DNA of 64,000 nt. It comes from Prevotellaceae bacterium KH2P17 (GTDB lineage Bacteria > Bacteroidota > Bacteroidia > Bacteroidales > Bacteroidaceae). Each line of letters starts with the position of its first letter. Position 1 is the first letter of the stretch. Made by a program: the position numbers and the translations under genes. The DNA lies in the NCBI GenBank assembly GCA_900199655.1, contig FZRE01000003.1, positions 124,001 through 188,000 on the forward strand, given 5' to 3'. The notes beneath the pieces were generated by a model. The model saw only the letters and a list, made by a program, of their open reading frames with translations. It was not told where the DNA came from and ran no database searches. Shown piece by piece: positions 54,112-62,901 of this stretch.

Positions 54112-55471
54112 GCGATGCTTCTTTATACTGATGGTTGAGTTTCTTCATATATACCGCCATGACGCAGGCAGCCACCGTGGCCGCTGTAAGGTCCGATACG
54201 GGCAGTGAGTACCAAACGCCGTCGATGCCGAAGAACCGCGGCAGCACCACGAGACACGGCAGCAGGAACAGCAGCTGGCGCGAGAGTGAGAGGAAGATGC
54301 TTATCTTCACCTTCCCGATACACTGGAAGAAGTTGGTTACAACCATCTGGAACCCGATGACGGGAAACATCACCTGGTTTATCCGGATGGCCTTCACGGA
54401 CAGCGCCACCAGCGTATCATCGGTGGTGAACAGCCGTGCGCAGTATTCCGGTATCAGCATGGCGATGAGCCATCCCACTGTCATGACGGCCGTGGCACCG
54501 TAGATGGCCAGCCTTACTACGCGCATCATGCGGTCTGTCTGCTGGCTTCCGTAGTTGTAGCCCGCTATGGGCTGCATGCCCTGGTTAATGCCCATCACCA
54601 CCATAATGAACACCGTCGCTATGCCGTTTGCAATGCCGTAGGAGCCTACACTCAGGTCGCCGCCGTAGCTTACAAGCTGGTTGTTCATGAATATTACGAT
54701 GATGCAGGCGCACACATTCATCAGGAACGGCGACACGCCGATGCCCACTATCATCTTTACCAGGTTGCCCTTGAGCCGGTAGATGCCCCGCTTGAGGTGC
54801 AGCAACTGCCCTTTGTCGGCAAAGAGGTGCATCTGCCAGACGAGTGCCAGCGCCTGGGAAATCATGGTGGCAAAGGCCGCTCCGCGGATGCCCCAGTGCC
54901 ACCACCAGATGAAGATGACGTCGAGCAGGATGTTCATGGCCACCGTGAAGATGGTGGCAAACATGGCCTGCTTGGGCTTGCTGGCCGCACGCAGCACGGC
55001 GTTCATGCCAAAGTACATGTGCGAGAACACGTTGCCGGCCAGTATTATCTGCATGAAGTCGCGGGCGTAGGGCAGCGTCTGGTCGCTTGCACCGAAGAAC
55101 TTGAGGATAGGGTCAAGGAAGATGAGGCACAGCAGGCCTACGCTCAGGCCGATGATGAGGTTCAGCGTAACCGTGTTACCCAGCATGTTTTCGGCCGTCT
55201 GGTAGTCTTTCTGCCCCAGCTTTACCGATATGGCGGTCGACGAACCCACGCCTATGGCGGCTCCGAAGGCACCTGTAAGGTTCATGAAAGGGAAGGTGAT
55301 GGCCAGGCCCGATATGGCCAGCGGGCCTACCACCTGCCCGATGAAGATGCGGTCGATGATATTGTAGAGCGACGAAGCCGTCATGGCGATGATGGCCGGT
55401 GTGGCATACTGCACGAGCAGCTTGCCCACGGGCTTCGTTCCGAGTTCGAGTGTAGCTTTCTTATTATCCAT
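54086..55471 (-). CDS. MATE family efflux transporter
   Basis: This 461-aa inner-membrane protein has about 12 hydrophobic helices in two MATE halves. Motifs are GTKPVGKLLVQYATPAIIAM, GQVVGPLAISGLAI, GSSTAISVKLGQKDYQTAE and MGINQGMQPIAGYNYGSQQ. It exports organic cations or drugs using Na+ or H+. It is the first gene of the ten-gene minus-strand unit, with an ~85-nt leader from the promoter at 55561. Confidence 0.92.
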   Translation of the reverse strand: MDNKKATLELGTKPVGKLLVQYATPAIIAMTASSLYNIIDRIFIGQVVGPLAISGLAITFPFMNLTGAFGAAIGVGSSTAISVKLGQKDYQTAENMLGNTVTLNLIIGLSVGLLCLIFLDPILKFFGASDQTLPYARDFMQIILAGNVFSHMYFGMNAVLRAASKPKQAMFATIFTVAMNILLDVIFIWWWHWGIRGAAFATMISQALALVWQMHLFADKGQLLHLKRGIYRLKGNLVKMIVGIGVSPFLMNVCACIIVIFMNNQLVSYGGDLSVGSYGIANGIATVFIMVVMGINQGMQPIAGYNYGSQQTDRMMRVVRLAIYGATAVMTVGWLIAMLIPEYCARLFTTDDTLVALSVKAIRINQVMFPVIGFQMVVTNFFQCIGKVKISIFLSLSRQLLFLLPCLVVLPRFFGIDGVWYSLPVSDLTAATVAACVMAVYMKKLNHQYKEASHGTQEDNH

Positions 55472-55560
55472 TCACGTCAACTGACTTTGTAGTGCTTTGA
55501 TGCGGTTGGGCAGCACCGTACAAGGCGGTTGTCACACCGACGAGCGCCTTAAACTGCATG

Positions 55561-55591
55561 CAAAGATACAGCAAACTGATTGGAATAGCAA
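55561..55591 (-). promoter_or_regulatory. Promoter of the ten-gene MATE-to-fdtB unit
   Basis: Minus-strand -33 TTG (55589-55591) and -7 TATCTTTG (55561-55568) are 20 bp apart. The leader can form an AAGGCG/CGCCTT stem. Confidence 0.65.
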
Positions 55592-55716
55592 GAAAAACAG
55601 AATTTTTTACCTTATTAAATAGATATTGAGCCGGCGAGCGGCTGCGCTGAACGGATGCGGTTGCCGCTTCGCAAGTTCCCGTGGCCGTGCCTTCGGCGTC
55701 TTGAAGCTATGCTCCA

Positions 55717-55788
55717 GGAACTTTCGACAAGTGTCGCACATGAATTCGACACTTGTCGCACAATCGTGCGACACTTGTCGAAAGTTCC
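55717..55788. repeat. CGACA dyad element, copy D
   Basis: This 72-bp element has GGAACTTTCGACAAGTGTCG and its complementary end. Dyads at 55725, 55747 and 55769 are exactly 22 bp apart. It is preceded by CTTGAAGCTATGCTCC, which matches the linker style of the TTCAAG and AAGGAG arrays. Confidence 0.9.
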
Positions 55789-55934
55789 TGACCACATTGT
55801 TCATCACCCTGAAAAGAACGCCCCGCGACCTGCGGATGACGGGAGTAAGGATATGATTTCACGCCGTTTACAAATCCCGGCGGTTGTTTTACTGCGGCCC
55901 GAACTGCCGGATAACGGATAAAATGGAGGCATAA

Positions 55935-55966
55935 TTTGCTTATTCAGTTATTTTCTACTACTTTTG
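55935..55966 (+). promoter_or_regulatory. Promoter of the subtilase-xseAB unit
   Basis: -33 TTTG (55935-55938) and -7 TACTTTTG (55959-55966) are 20 bp apart. The leader is about 25 nt. Confidence 0.8.
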
Positions 55967-55994
55967 CAAGAGAAATATTTAGCTGCAATTGTAC

Positions 55995-57404
55995 ATGAAG
56001 AAATCCATATTCAGCCTCCTTTTGCTTTTGGCCTTGCTCCTCCCGGGGGCGTTTTTCTGCCTTCCGGCCGGTGCCAAAGCCCCTCTCTCGGCCGGCTATA
56101 CGCTCTACCGCATCTATCTGAAGGACAAGAAAGGCACGCCCTGCAGCCTGCGCCATCCGGAGCAGTTCTTGTCGGAGCGGGCGCTGCAACGCCGCAGCCA
56201 TCAGGGCTTGGAGGTCGATGAGACCGACCTGCCCGTGTCGCCCGTCTACCTCTCGGCACTGCGCGAGGCCGGCTTTACTATCGTGAGCCGGAGCAAATGG
56301 AACAATACCGTGGTGGTGCGGTTCCCCTCGGCCACGGCCGAGAGTGCCATCCGCCTGCTCAACTTCGTGCGCGATGCCAAACGGCTCTACACCTACGATG
56401 GCGCTGCTGCTAAGCCCACGGGCCGCAGCTTCCTTAAAATCGTGGAGCCCAAGGACTCCTTTACCGCCACAACCGGTTACGGCAAGGGCGAAGCCCAGAT
56501 ACGAAACCTGAACGGAATACGGCTGCATGAGGCCGGATTTCGCGGTCAGGGCAAGCTCATAGCTATTCAGGATGCCGGTTTCATGAATGCAGATTCCATC
56601 GCATACCTGTCTAATGTCAACATCGTTGATACCCGGAGCTTCGTCTATCCGGTAAACAACAACCTCTACGACGACACCTCCGACCACGGTACAATGGTGC
56701 TCTCGTGCATGGCGGCCAATGTTCCGGGCCGGCTGGTGGGCACGGCTCCCGAGGCCCGGTACGTGCTGCTGCGCAGCGAATACACCCAGGCAGAGTCGCT
56801 GGCCGAGGAAGATTTCTGGGCCGCAGCGGCCGAATATGCCGACTCGCTGGGCGTTGACGTCATCAATTCATCGCTGGGCTACAACGTCTTCGACGACAAA
56901 TCGACCAACCATCTCTACCGTGAGCAGGACGGCGAGACGGCACTCATCTCCCGTACTGCCTCCATGCTGGCCGGCAAGGGCATCATTCTGTGCAACAGCG
57001 CGGGCAACGACGGGGGTAACGCATGGAAGAAAATAAACTTCCCGGCCGATGCTAAGGAGATACTGACCGTGGGCGCGCTGGCCAACGACAGCACCAACGC
57101 GGTGTTCAGCTCGGTAGGACCGTCGGCCGACGGGCGCGTGAAACCGGACGTGATGGCCTACGGCAACCCCGCTGCAGTCATCAATGGGCGGGGGCACATC
57201 ACGCGTGCCAACGGCACGTCTTTCTCCTCGCCCGTCACTGCGGGCATGGTGGCCAGCCTCTGGTCGGCCCTGCCCGGCAAGACAGCCCGTGAGATTATGG
57301 AGCTCGTCCGCCGCTCGTCGAGCCGCTTCGATGCCCCCGACAACATCTTCGGTTACGGCATACCTGACTATTGGAAGGCCTACGAAATGGGCCTGCAGCA
57401 CTGA
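55995..57404 (+). CDS. Secreted S8 (subtilisin-like) serine protease
   Basis: The ATG at 55995 (MKKSIFSLLLLLALLLPGAFF) begins a signal peptide; a TTG six bases earlier is not needed. The 469-aa protein has the triad Asp193 (IQDAG), His231 (SDHGTMV) and Ser409 (NGTSFSSP), with the oxyanion Asn in NSAGNDGG. The ~150 residues before Asp may be a propeptide. No T9SS tail is seen, so it is probably periplasmic or outer-membrane attached. xseA follows after 15 bp. Confidence 0.92.
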   Translation: MKKSIFSLLLLLALLLPGAFFCLPAGAKAPLSAGYTLYRIYLKDKKGTPCSLRHPEQFLSERALQRRSHQGLEVDETDLPVSPVYLSALREAGFTIVSRSKWNNTVVVRFPSATAESAIRLLNFVRDAKRLYTYDGAAAKPTGRSFLKIVEPKDSFTATTGYGKGEAQIRNLNGIRLHEAGFRGQGKLIAIQDAGFMNADSIAYLSNVNIVDTRSFVYPVNNNLYDDTSDHGTMVLSCMAANVPGRLVGTAPEARYVLLRSEYTQAESLAEEDFWAAAAEYADSLGVDVINSSLGYNVFDDKSTNHLYREQDGETALISRTASMLAGKGIILCNSAGNDGGNAWKKINFPADAKEILTVGALANDSTNAVFSSVGPSADGRVKPDVMAYGNPAAVINGRGHITRANGTSFSSPVTAGMVASLWSALPGKTAREIMELVRRSSSRFDAPDNIFGYGIPDYWKAYEMGLQH

Positions 57405-57419
57405 TAAAACAACCTGACT

Positions 57420-58646
57420 ATGCACCAGACACTGTCTTTATACGAGCTGAACGGACGCGTGCGCGAGGCCATCGAGACCGGCATGGACGGCGAGTACTGG
57501 GTGGAGGCCGAACTGTCGGACATCCACGAGCGCGGCCATTGCTACATGGAACTTATCCAAAAGGACGAGCGCAGCCGCACGCCCGTGGCCAAGGCCCGTG
57601 CCACCTGCTGGGCCAACCGGTGGCTGCTGGTGCGCTCGTACTTTGAACGCGTAACGGGACAGGAGCTGCACGCCGGCATGAAAGTGCTGCTGCAGGTGCG
57701 CGCCACCTTTCATGAAGCGTACGGATTTGCGTACAACGTGACCGACATAGACCCCACTTTCACCCTCGGCGACATGGCCCGGCGGCGGCAGGAGATTATC
57801 AACCAACTGAAGGAGGAGGGCGTATTCGAGCTACAAAAGGAACTGCAGATACCGCTGTTTGCACAGCGTATAGCCGTTATCTCGAGCGAGACGGCCGCCG
57901 GCTACGGCGACTTCTGCAACCAGCTTGCCAACAACGAGTACGGCTTCGCATTCACCACGCGCCTCTTTCCGGCCGTCATGCAGGGCGAAAGGGTAGAGGC
58001 AAGCGTCATTGCAGCCCTCGACCGCATCTTTGAAGTCGAAGACCAGTTCGACGTGGTGGTCATTATCAGGGGCGGAGGCGCCACTTCCGACATGAGCGGA
58101 TTCGACACCCTGGCGCTGGCGGAGAACGTGGCAAACTTCCCGCTGCCCGTCATCACCGGCATCGGTCACGACCGCGACGAGAGCGTTCTCGACCTGATAG
58201 CCAACACGCGGGTAAAGACGCCCACGGCTGCTGCGGCCTTTCTCATCGACCATTTGGCCGTGGTCTACACGCGTATCGTAAAAGCACAGGAGGCTGTAGT
58301 AGACAGTGTGCGGCACAAAATGGAAGTGGAAAAGCTGCGATTAGGCCGGTTGGAGGACAAGATACCCGTGGCATTCTCCGTTGTTAGAACCCGTCAGGAG
58401 GCCCGTCTTGAACAGCTGAGGCTGCAACTCATAGCCGGCATGCGCGGTAAGCTGGCTGCGGAGCGTCACCGCGGGGCGCTGCTGGCCCAGCGGGTAGCAG
58501 CAGCCGACCCCGAAAAGCTGCTCGGCCGCGGCTACAGCATCACTCTGTACAAGGGTAGGGTGCTGCATGATGCACATTCGGTACAGCCGGGCGAGGAGAT
58601 AGAAACCAAGTTGCAGAAAGGCAGTGTGAAATCAATCATAAAATAA
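57420..58646 (+). CDS. xseA: Exodeoxyribonuclease VII large subunit
   Basis: This 408-aa protein has an N-terminal OB fold (YWVEAELSDIHERGHCYMEL), the catalytic central domain (RIAVISSETAAGYGDFCNQL, DVVVIIRGGGATSDMSGFD, PVITGIGHDRDESVLD) and a coiled-coil tail. With XseB it degrades single-stranded DNA in repair. Its stop is 6 bp before xseB. Confidence 0.96.
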   Translation: MHQTLSLYELNGRVREAIETGMDGEYWVEAELSDIHERGHCYMELIQKDERSRTPVAKARATCWANRWLLVRSYFERVTGQELHAGMKVLLQVRATFHEAYGFAYNVTDIDPTFTLGDMARRRQEIINQLKEEGVFELQKELQIPLFAQRIAVISSETAAGYGDFCNQLANNEYGFAFTTRLFPAVMQGERVEASVIAALDRIFEVEDQFDVVVIIRGGGATSDMSGFDTLALAENVANFPLPVITGIGHDRDESVLDLIANTRVKTPTAAAAFLIDHLAVVYTRIVKAQEAVVDSVRHKMEVEKLRLGRLEDKIPVAFSVVRTRQEARLEQLRLQLIAGMRGKLAAERHRGALLAQRVAAADPEKLLGRGYSITLYKGRVLHDAHSVQPGEEIETKLQKGSVKSIIK

Positions 58647-58652
58647 AAGAAT

Positions 58653-58853
58653 ATGGCAAAGACGATGAAATACGAAGAGGCGGTGCGTGAGTTGGAAGCT
58701 ATTGTGGACAAGCTGGAGAACGACGAGCTGGACATAGACTCCATGGCAGAGCGCCTGAAGGAAGCCCAGAAACTCATCAAACTGTGCAAGGACAAGCTCA
58801 CCAAGACCGACGAAGAAATCAAAAAGTTGCTGAATGGTGACGAAAAACAATGA
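58653..58853 (+). CDS. xseB: Exodeoxyribonuclease VII small subunit
   Basis: This 66-aa helical protein has the typical KYEEAVRELEAIVDKLENDE and a second helix LKEAQKLIKLCKDKL. Several copies wrap the XseA coiled coil. Length and place directly after xseA are standard. Confidence 0.95.
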   Translation: MAKTMKYEEAVRELEAIVDKLENDELDIDSMAERLKEAQKLIKLCKDKLTKTDEEIKKLLNGDEKQ

Positions 58854-58878
58854 TTTCGTAGAATAGCAGCTCACTTTG

Positions 58879-58909
58879 TTGCGGATAATACATTTTATTT
58901 GTACTTTTG
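58879..58909 (+). promoter_or_regulatory. Promoter of ilvE
   Basis: -33 TTG (58879-58881) and -7 TACTTTTG (58902-58909) are 20 bp apart. The leader is about 40 nt. Confidence 0.7.
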
Positions 58910-58951
58910 CGTTTGGATATATTGGTGTTGAAAATATAATTTTTTAAGATT

Positions 58952-59968
58952 ATGAAGAATATAGATTGGGCCAACCTGACATTCGGTTACGTGCCTACCG
59001 ACTACAATGTACGCTGCTATTACCGCAACGGCAAGTGGGGTGAAGTAGAAGTTTGTTCTACCGACCAGATATCAATGTCGATTGCGGCAACCTGTCTGCA
59101 CTACGGTCAGGAGGCTTTCGAAGGACTGAAAGCCTATCGTTGCCCGGACGGAAAGATACGCGTTTTCCGTATGGATGAGAACGCCGCACGTCTTCAGAGC
59201 ACAAGTCGGGGCATCATGATGCCCGAGGTTTCGACCGCATTATTTGAGGAGATGGTGGCTAAAGTGGTTCGTCTGAACCAGGAGTACGTGCCTACCTACG
59301 AGAGCGGAGCAACGCTGTACATCCGTCCCTTGCTGCTTGGGGTAAGCGCGCAGGTGGGCGTTCATCCCTCACGTGACTACGTTTTTCTCATCTTCGTGAC
59401 GCCAGTAGGCCCCTATTTCAAGGGCGGTTTCTCGTCAAATCCTTACGTAATCATCCGCGATTACGACCGTGCGGCTCCGCTGGGAACGGGCATCTACAAG
59501 GTGGGAGGCAACTATGCAGCCTCGCTCAAGGCCAATCATATTGCGCACGAGAAGGGTTACGCCAGCGAATTTTACCTCGACTCGAAGGAAAAGAAGTACA
59601 TGGACGAGTGCGGAGCAGCCAACTTCTTCGGCATCAAGAACAACACTTACGTGACTCCGAAGTCAAGTTCCATCCTGCCGTCCATTACCAACAAGAGCCT
59701 GATGCAGCTGGCCGAAGACCTCGGAATGACCGTGGAACGCCGCCAGATACCCGAAGAAGAGCTGGCTACTTTTGAAGAGGCAGGAGCCTGCGGCACCGCT
59801 GCCGTCATCTCGCCGATATCCTATATCGACGACCTTGATAACGGGAAGCGCTACAATTACGGTGAAAAACCGGGCCCGTGGTCCAAGAAACTCTACGACA
59901 CTCTTACCGGAATACAGTACGGATTGATAGAAGATAAGCACGGATGGACGACAGTCGTCGTGGAATAA
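58952..59968 (+). CDS. ilvE: Branched-chain amino acid aminotransferase
   Basis: This 338-aa fold-type IV PLP enzyme interconverts Leu, Ile and Val with their keto acids. Features are HYGQEAFEGLKAYRCPDG, RPLLLGVSAQVGVHPSRDY, the PLP Lys183 in GIYKVGGNYAASLKA, DECGAANFFGI and EEAGACGTAAVISPI. The length is that of the larger bacterial and eukaryote-like form. It is monocistronic with a clear promoter and terminator. Confidence 0.95.
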   Translation: MKNIDWANLTFGYVPTDYNVRCYYRNGKWGEVEVCSTDQISMSIAATCLHYGQEAFEGLKAYRCPDGKIRVFRMDENAARLQSTSRGIMMPEVSTALFEEMVAKVVRLNQEYVPTYESGATLYIRPLLLGVSAQVGVHPSRDYVFLIFVTPVGPYFKGGFSSNPYVIIRDYDRAAPLGTGIYKVGGNYAASLKANHIAHEKGYASEFYLDSKEKKYMDECGAANFFGIKNNTYVTPKSSSILPSITNKSLMQLAEDLGMTVERRQIPEEELATFEEAGACGTAAVISPISYIDDLDNGKRYNYGEKPGPWSKKLYDTLTGIQYGLIEDKHGWTTVVVE

Positions 59969-59973
59969 CTTAT

Positions 59974-60004
59974 AAAAAAGGGGCGCTGCAGCGTCCCTTT
60001 TTTG
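59974..60004 (+). terminator. Terminator of ilvE
   Basis: AAAAGGGGCGCT and AGCGTCCCTTTT form a stem with one mismatch and a short GC loop, followed by TTTT. The T-run end overlaps the -33 TTTG of the trmB promoter (60001-60004). Confidence 0.88.
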
Positions 60005-60032
60005 TTTTATCCGGATTTATTCAGTAACTTTG
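60001..60032 (+). promoter_or_regulatory. Promoter of trmB, nearly leaderless
   Basis: -33 TTTG (60001-60004) and -7 TAACTTTG (60025-60032) are 20 bp apart. The ATG is only 8 nt after the -7 box, so the leader would be at most a few nt. Confidence 0.8.
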
Positions 60033-60040
60033 CAGGCGTT

Positions 60041-60811
60041 ATGGGTAAAGGTAAATTAGCTAAATTTGCAGAGATGGAGACATTCAGCAATGTCTTCCAG
60101 TATCCCTTCTCGGTTATCGACAACGTGCCTTTTGCCATGCAGGGGCACTGGGGCGAGCAGTATTTCGGCAACAATCATCCCATTGTCCTGGAGCTTGGAT
60201 GCGGCAAGGGTGAGTACACCGTGGAGCTTGCCAGACTCTGTCCGGAGATGAACTTCATAGGAGTTGACATCAAGGGAGCCCGCATGTGGACCGGTGCCAA
60301 GCGTGCCTTGGAGGAAGGATTGCCCAATGTGGCATTCCTGCGGACGAACATCGAGATTATTGACCGCTTCTTCTCGGCCGGCGAAGTGCAGGAGATATGG
60401 CTCACCTTCAGCGATCCGCAGATGAAGAATGCCCGCAAACGCCTCACGTCCACTTACTTCATGGCGCGTTATCGCCGCTTTCTGGCCGACGGGGGAACCA
60501 TCCATCTCAAGACCGACTCCAACTTCCTTTACACCTATACGTGGCACATGGTGCAGGCGAACGGCCTCCCGCTGCTTTTCAACACCGATGACCTGTATCA
60601 TTCCGAAAGCCTCGATGCCGAGACGAAGAAGATACTCGGCATCCGCACTTACTATGAGCAGATGTGGATAGAGCGCGGTCTGAACATCCGCTACCTCAAG
60701 TTCAGCCTGCCTGCAGCGGGTGAACTGGTGGAGCCGGAGGTAGAGATACCGCTCGACGAGTACCGCAGTTACCACCGCCCCAAGCGCAGCGGACTGGCTA
60801 CGAGCAAGTAA
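60041..60811 (+). CDS. trmB: tRNA (guanine-N7-)-methyltransferase
   Basis: The ATG at 60041 ([15 protein letters not shown]) gives 256 aa; the longer frame runs through the promoter. SAM-binding [35 protein letters not shown] and the family motif [16 protein letters not shown], then [13 protein letters not shown], identify TrmB, which makes m7G46 in tRNA. The end carries an extra acidic/basic tail of about 20 residues. Confidence 0.94.
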   Translation: MGKGKLAKFAEMETFSNVFQYPFSVIDNVPFAMQGHWGEQYFGNNHPIVLELGCGKGEYTVELARLCPEMNFIGVDIKGARMWTGAKRALEEGLPNVAFLRTNIEIIDRFFSAGEVQEIWLTFSDPQMKNARKRLTSTYFMARYRRFLADGGTIHLKTDSNFLYTYTWHMVQANGLPLLFNTDDLYHSESLDAETKKILGIRTYYEQMWIERGLNIRYLKFSLPAAGELVEPEVEIPLDEYRSYHRPKRSGLATSK

Positions 60812-60824
60812 GCAGGGGCGTTGT

Positions 60825-62876
60825 TTATTTGGCACTGTTGACCGGGAACATGTAGAAGAGCCTGTCGACATCGTAATCTATCATCCACTGGTCGATGATG
60901 ACACCTTCGCCAAGGGCGCGAACGGTGAGCTTGTGGCTTCCTCTCGGTATGCGATAATAGCGCAGGGAAACCACTGCCTGACCTCTTTTTACAGCTTCTT
61001 TCCATTCTTTCGAGCCTTTCTTGAGGTTGATGCTGAGCTCCGTCGGACTGTCTCCGTCGATGGAGACCGACACCTTCAGCTCATTGTCTTCGAGCGGATG
61101 AGTGGGTATGAGCGCCACCCGAAGCACGGCGCCGGTGCCCCTCTCGCCGTAGAAGTTGTAGGTGGCAAGCCCGTAAGGCGGCAGCTTTACGGCCTTGGTG
61201 CTGTGCCCCAGGAAAGGTATCTGCTCCGCTCCTTGCGATATGCTCCGGTAGTCAGTGGCGTTCTGAACCACGCTCTTGTCGGCGTCCAGACGTGAGTAGA
61301 TAACCTCGTTGCTGTTGGAATACTCCTTGATTTCCTTTGCCGAGAGCTTGTCGGGCAAGTTTGGCTGGCCGAAAATGGTTGAGTTGGTCTCCGTGTTGAG
61401 CACCCCTTTCCACTTGCCGTCGGCCATGTCGTCGTACTGCCGGGCCAGTGCAAGAACCTCCTGCCAGGCATTCCAGCTGCGCACGGCCGAGGAGAGCGCC
61501 TCCTCGTCGTGGTGAAACGACTGCGGACGGGCTATGTGCCGCGCCTCCTGAGCCTGCAGTTCCTTGGTTGCAACGGCCGCAGCGGTGCAGACGGGATACT
61601 TGATGAGGGCGAAGAAAGCATCCTTGCGGTTCGGTGCGATGGATTTTTCTGCCTGCTCTACGGCCCGTTTCAGGTTTCCGTAATCCTTGATGTAGCGTTC
61701 CAGCTCGTTGCCGAACTCATCGGCGGCAAACAGTTCCGTGTCCATGTATTCGGGCTTGCGGATGCCTGCGAGGTGGTAGAACTGCTTCACAAGGGGCATG
61801 ATGTTGCGTGCCGCCGTGCTGCCCAGCTGCTCCTGCAGCCAGAGGGCGAGGTGGCTCTGCACATCGGTTACGGCCGCCGGATTCCACGCCATGTCCATGA
61901 AAAGCTGCAGTGCATAGGCCGCAGTCTTGGGACTGTGCAGCTCGGCTACCCACATCCTGGTGCAGCGGAACTTTACGGCAGCCTCCAGTTGTGTATGTAT
62001 CAGTCCCGGCTGAATGGTGGAATACCAGGTGTTGTCGCCCTGACTGAGGTGGTAGTAGAGCCCACCCTCCTGTCCTTTATGCAGCTCCTGCGGCGGCAGC
62101 AGATAGCCGAAGCCGTCGTCCTGCAGGTTGATGGCAAAGCCGCCGTCCTTTTTCTCCTTGTGTCCCTTGGTCTTCTTGGCAGTCTGGAGCAGCGGACGGG
62201 AGGGCGAGGAGCCCACGTGCATGTCGTATTTCTCAACCAGTGCGGCACTCAGGTCATGCTGGTTTTCGGGCCAGATGGTATTGGCCTTGAGGCGCAACAT
62301 GAGCCTGAAGATGTCCTCGTAGCCATAGGGACGGTGGCGGATGTCGGCATCGCTGAGCGCAATACCGCGGTACTCAACCTGTGGAACCTGTATGGTCCGG
62401 AAGCCGTCTTTCAGTGCCAGGAACCTTTTTCGTTCGGGTTTTACGTCTCCCCACCATGTCCAGGCCGACACGCCGGCCATGTGCGAGAGTTCGAGTATGC
62501 CGTAGGCAGTGCCGCGGGCGTTGCTGCCGATGATGACAACGCGCCCGCCGCGGTTGCCCATATAGTAGGCATCGCTCTTTGTAATAATCTGATTGATGGG
62601 GTAGCTGCCCTTGCTCAGCCTGTCAAACTCCTTGTCGTTGAGCTTGTCGAGCTGGTAAATCTGTATGCTGCCGTTGCTTTTCTGCACGGCCTTTTGCCCC
62701 GTTAGGGCCTGCATGTCGTCTGCAAACATGTGCAGTGCAGCCTCCACCACGGGCGACAGGGCTTCCTGCGTGGTGTAGCTTACGGGGCCCGTGCCGTTGT
62801 ACCAGACGGCATCCTTGGCCTGCAGGTTAATGGATACGATAAGAGAGAGGGCTATGAGAAGGGTCCTTACGTTCAT
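60825..62876 (-). CDS. Reduced GH115-like protein
   Basis: This 683-aa secreted protein has a signal peptide (MNVRTLLIALSLIVSINLQA). It matches GH115 (xylan alpha-glucuronidase family) in the N-terminal GRVVIIGSNARGTAYGILELS and SAWTWWGDVKPERK, EYRGIALSDADI, MLRLKANTIWPENQ, GGLYYHLSQGDNTWYSTI and TRMWVAELHSPKTAAYALQLFMDMAWN. Between about 215 and 240, where the family usually has ~100 more residues, there is a Lys-rich bridge (TAKKTKGHKEKKDGG). Typical members exceed 800 aa. It may be inactive or altered in function. Confidence 0.75.
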   Translation of the reverse strand: MNVRTLLIALSLIVSINLQAKDAVWYNGTGPVSYTTQEALSPVVEAALHMFADDMQALTGQKAVQKSNGSIQIYQLDKLNDKEFDRLSKGSYPINQIITKSDAYYMGNRGGRVVIIGSNARGTAYGILELSHMAGVSAWTWWGDVKPERKRFLALKDGFRTIQVPQVEYRGIALSDADIRHRPYGYEDIFRLMLRLKANTIWPENQHDLSAALVEKYDMHVGSSPSRPLLQTAKKTKGHKEKKDGGFAINLQDDGFGYLLPPQELHKGQEGGLYYHLSQGDNTWYSTIQPGLIHTQLEAAVKFRCTRMWVAELHSPKTAAYALQLFMDMAWNPAAVTDVQSHLALWLQEQLGSTAARNIMPLVKQFYHLAGIRKPEYMDTELFAADEFGNELERYIKDYGNLKRAVEQAEKSIAPNRKDAFFALIKYPVCTAAAVATKELQAQEARHIARPQSFHHDEEALSSAVRSWNAWQEVLALARQYDDMADGKWKGVLNTETNSTIFGQPNLPDKLSAKEIKEYSNSNEVIYSRLDADKSVVQNATDYRSISQGAEQIPFLGHSTKAVKLPPYGLATYNFYGERGTGAVLRVALIPTHPLEDNELKVSVSIDGDSPTELSINLKKGSKEWKEAVKRGQAVVSLRYYRIPRGSHKLTVRALGEGVIIDQWMIDYDVDRLFYMFPVNSAK

Positions 62877-62901
62877 TTTCTGACTAAATTTATGATATCT
62901 G

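Larger units (their letters stand above)
55472..55988. other. Divergent intergenic region
   Basis: It holds the MATE leader and promoter, the CGACA element (55717-55788) and the subtilase promoter (55935-55966). No gene is visible. Confidence 0.7.

Noticed and set aside
55472..55561. Riboswitch in the MATE leader
   Set aside because: Only one simple stem (AAGGCG/CGCCTT) is seen; no known riboswitch core was recognised in about 90 nt.
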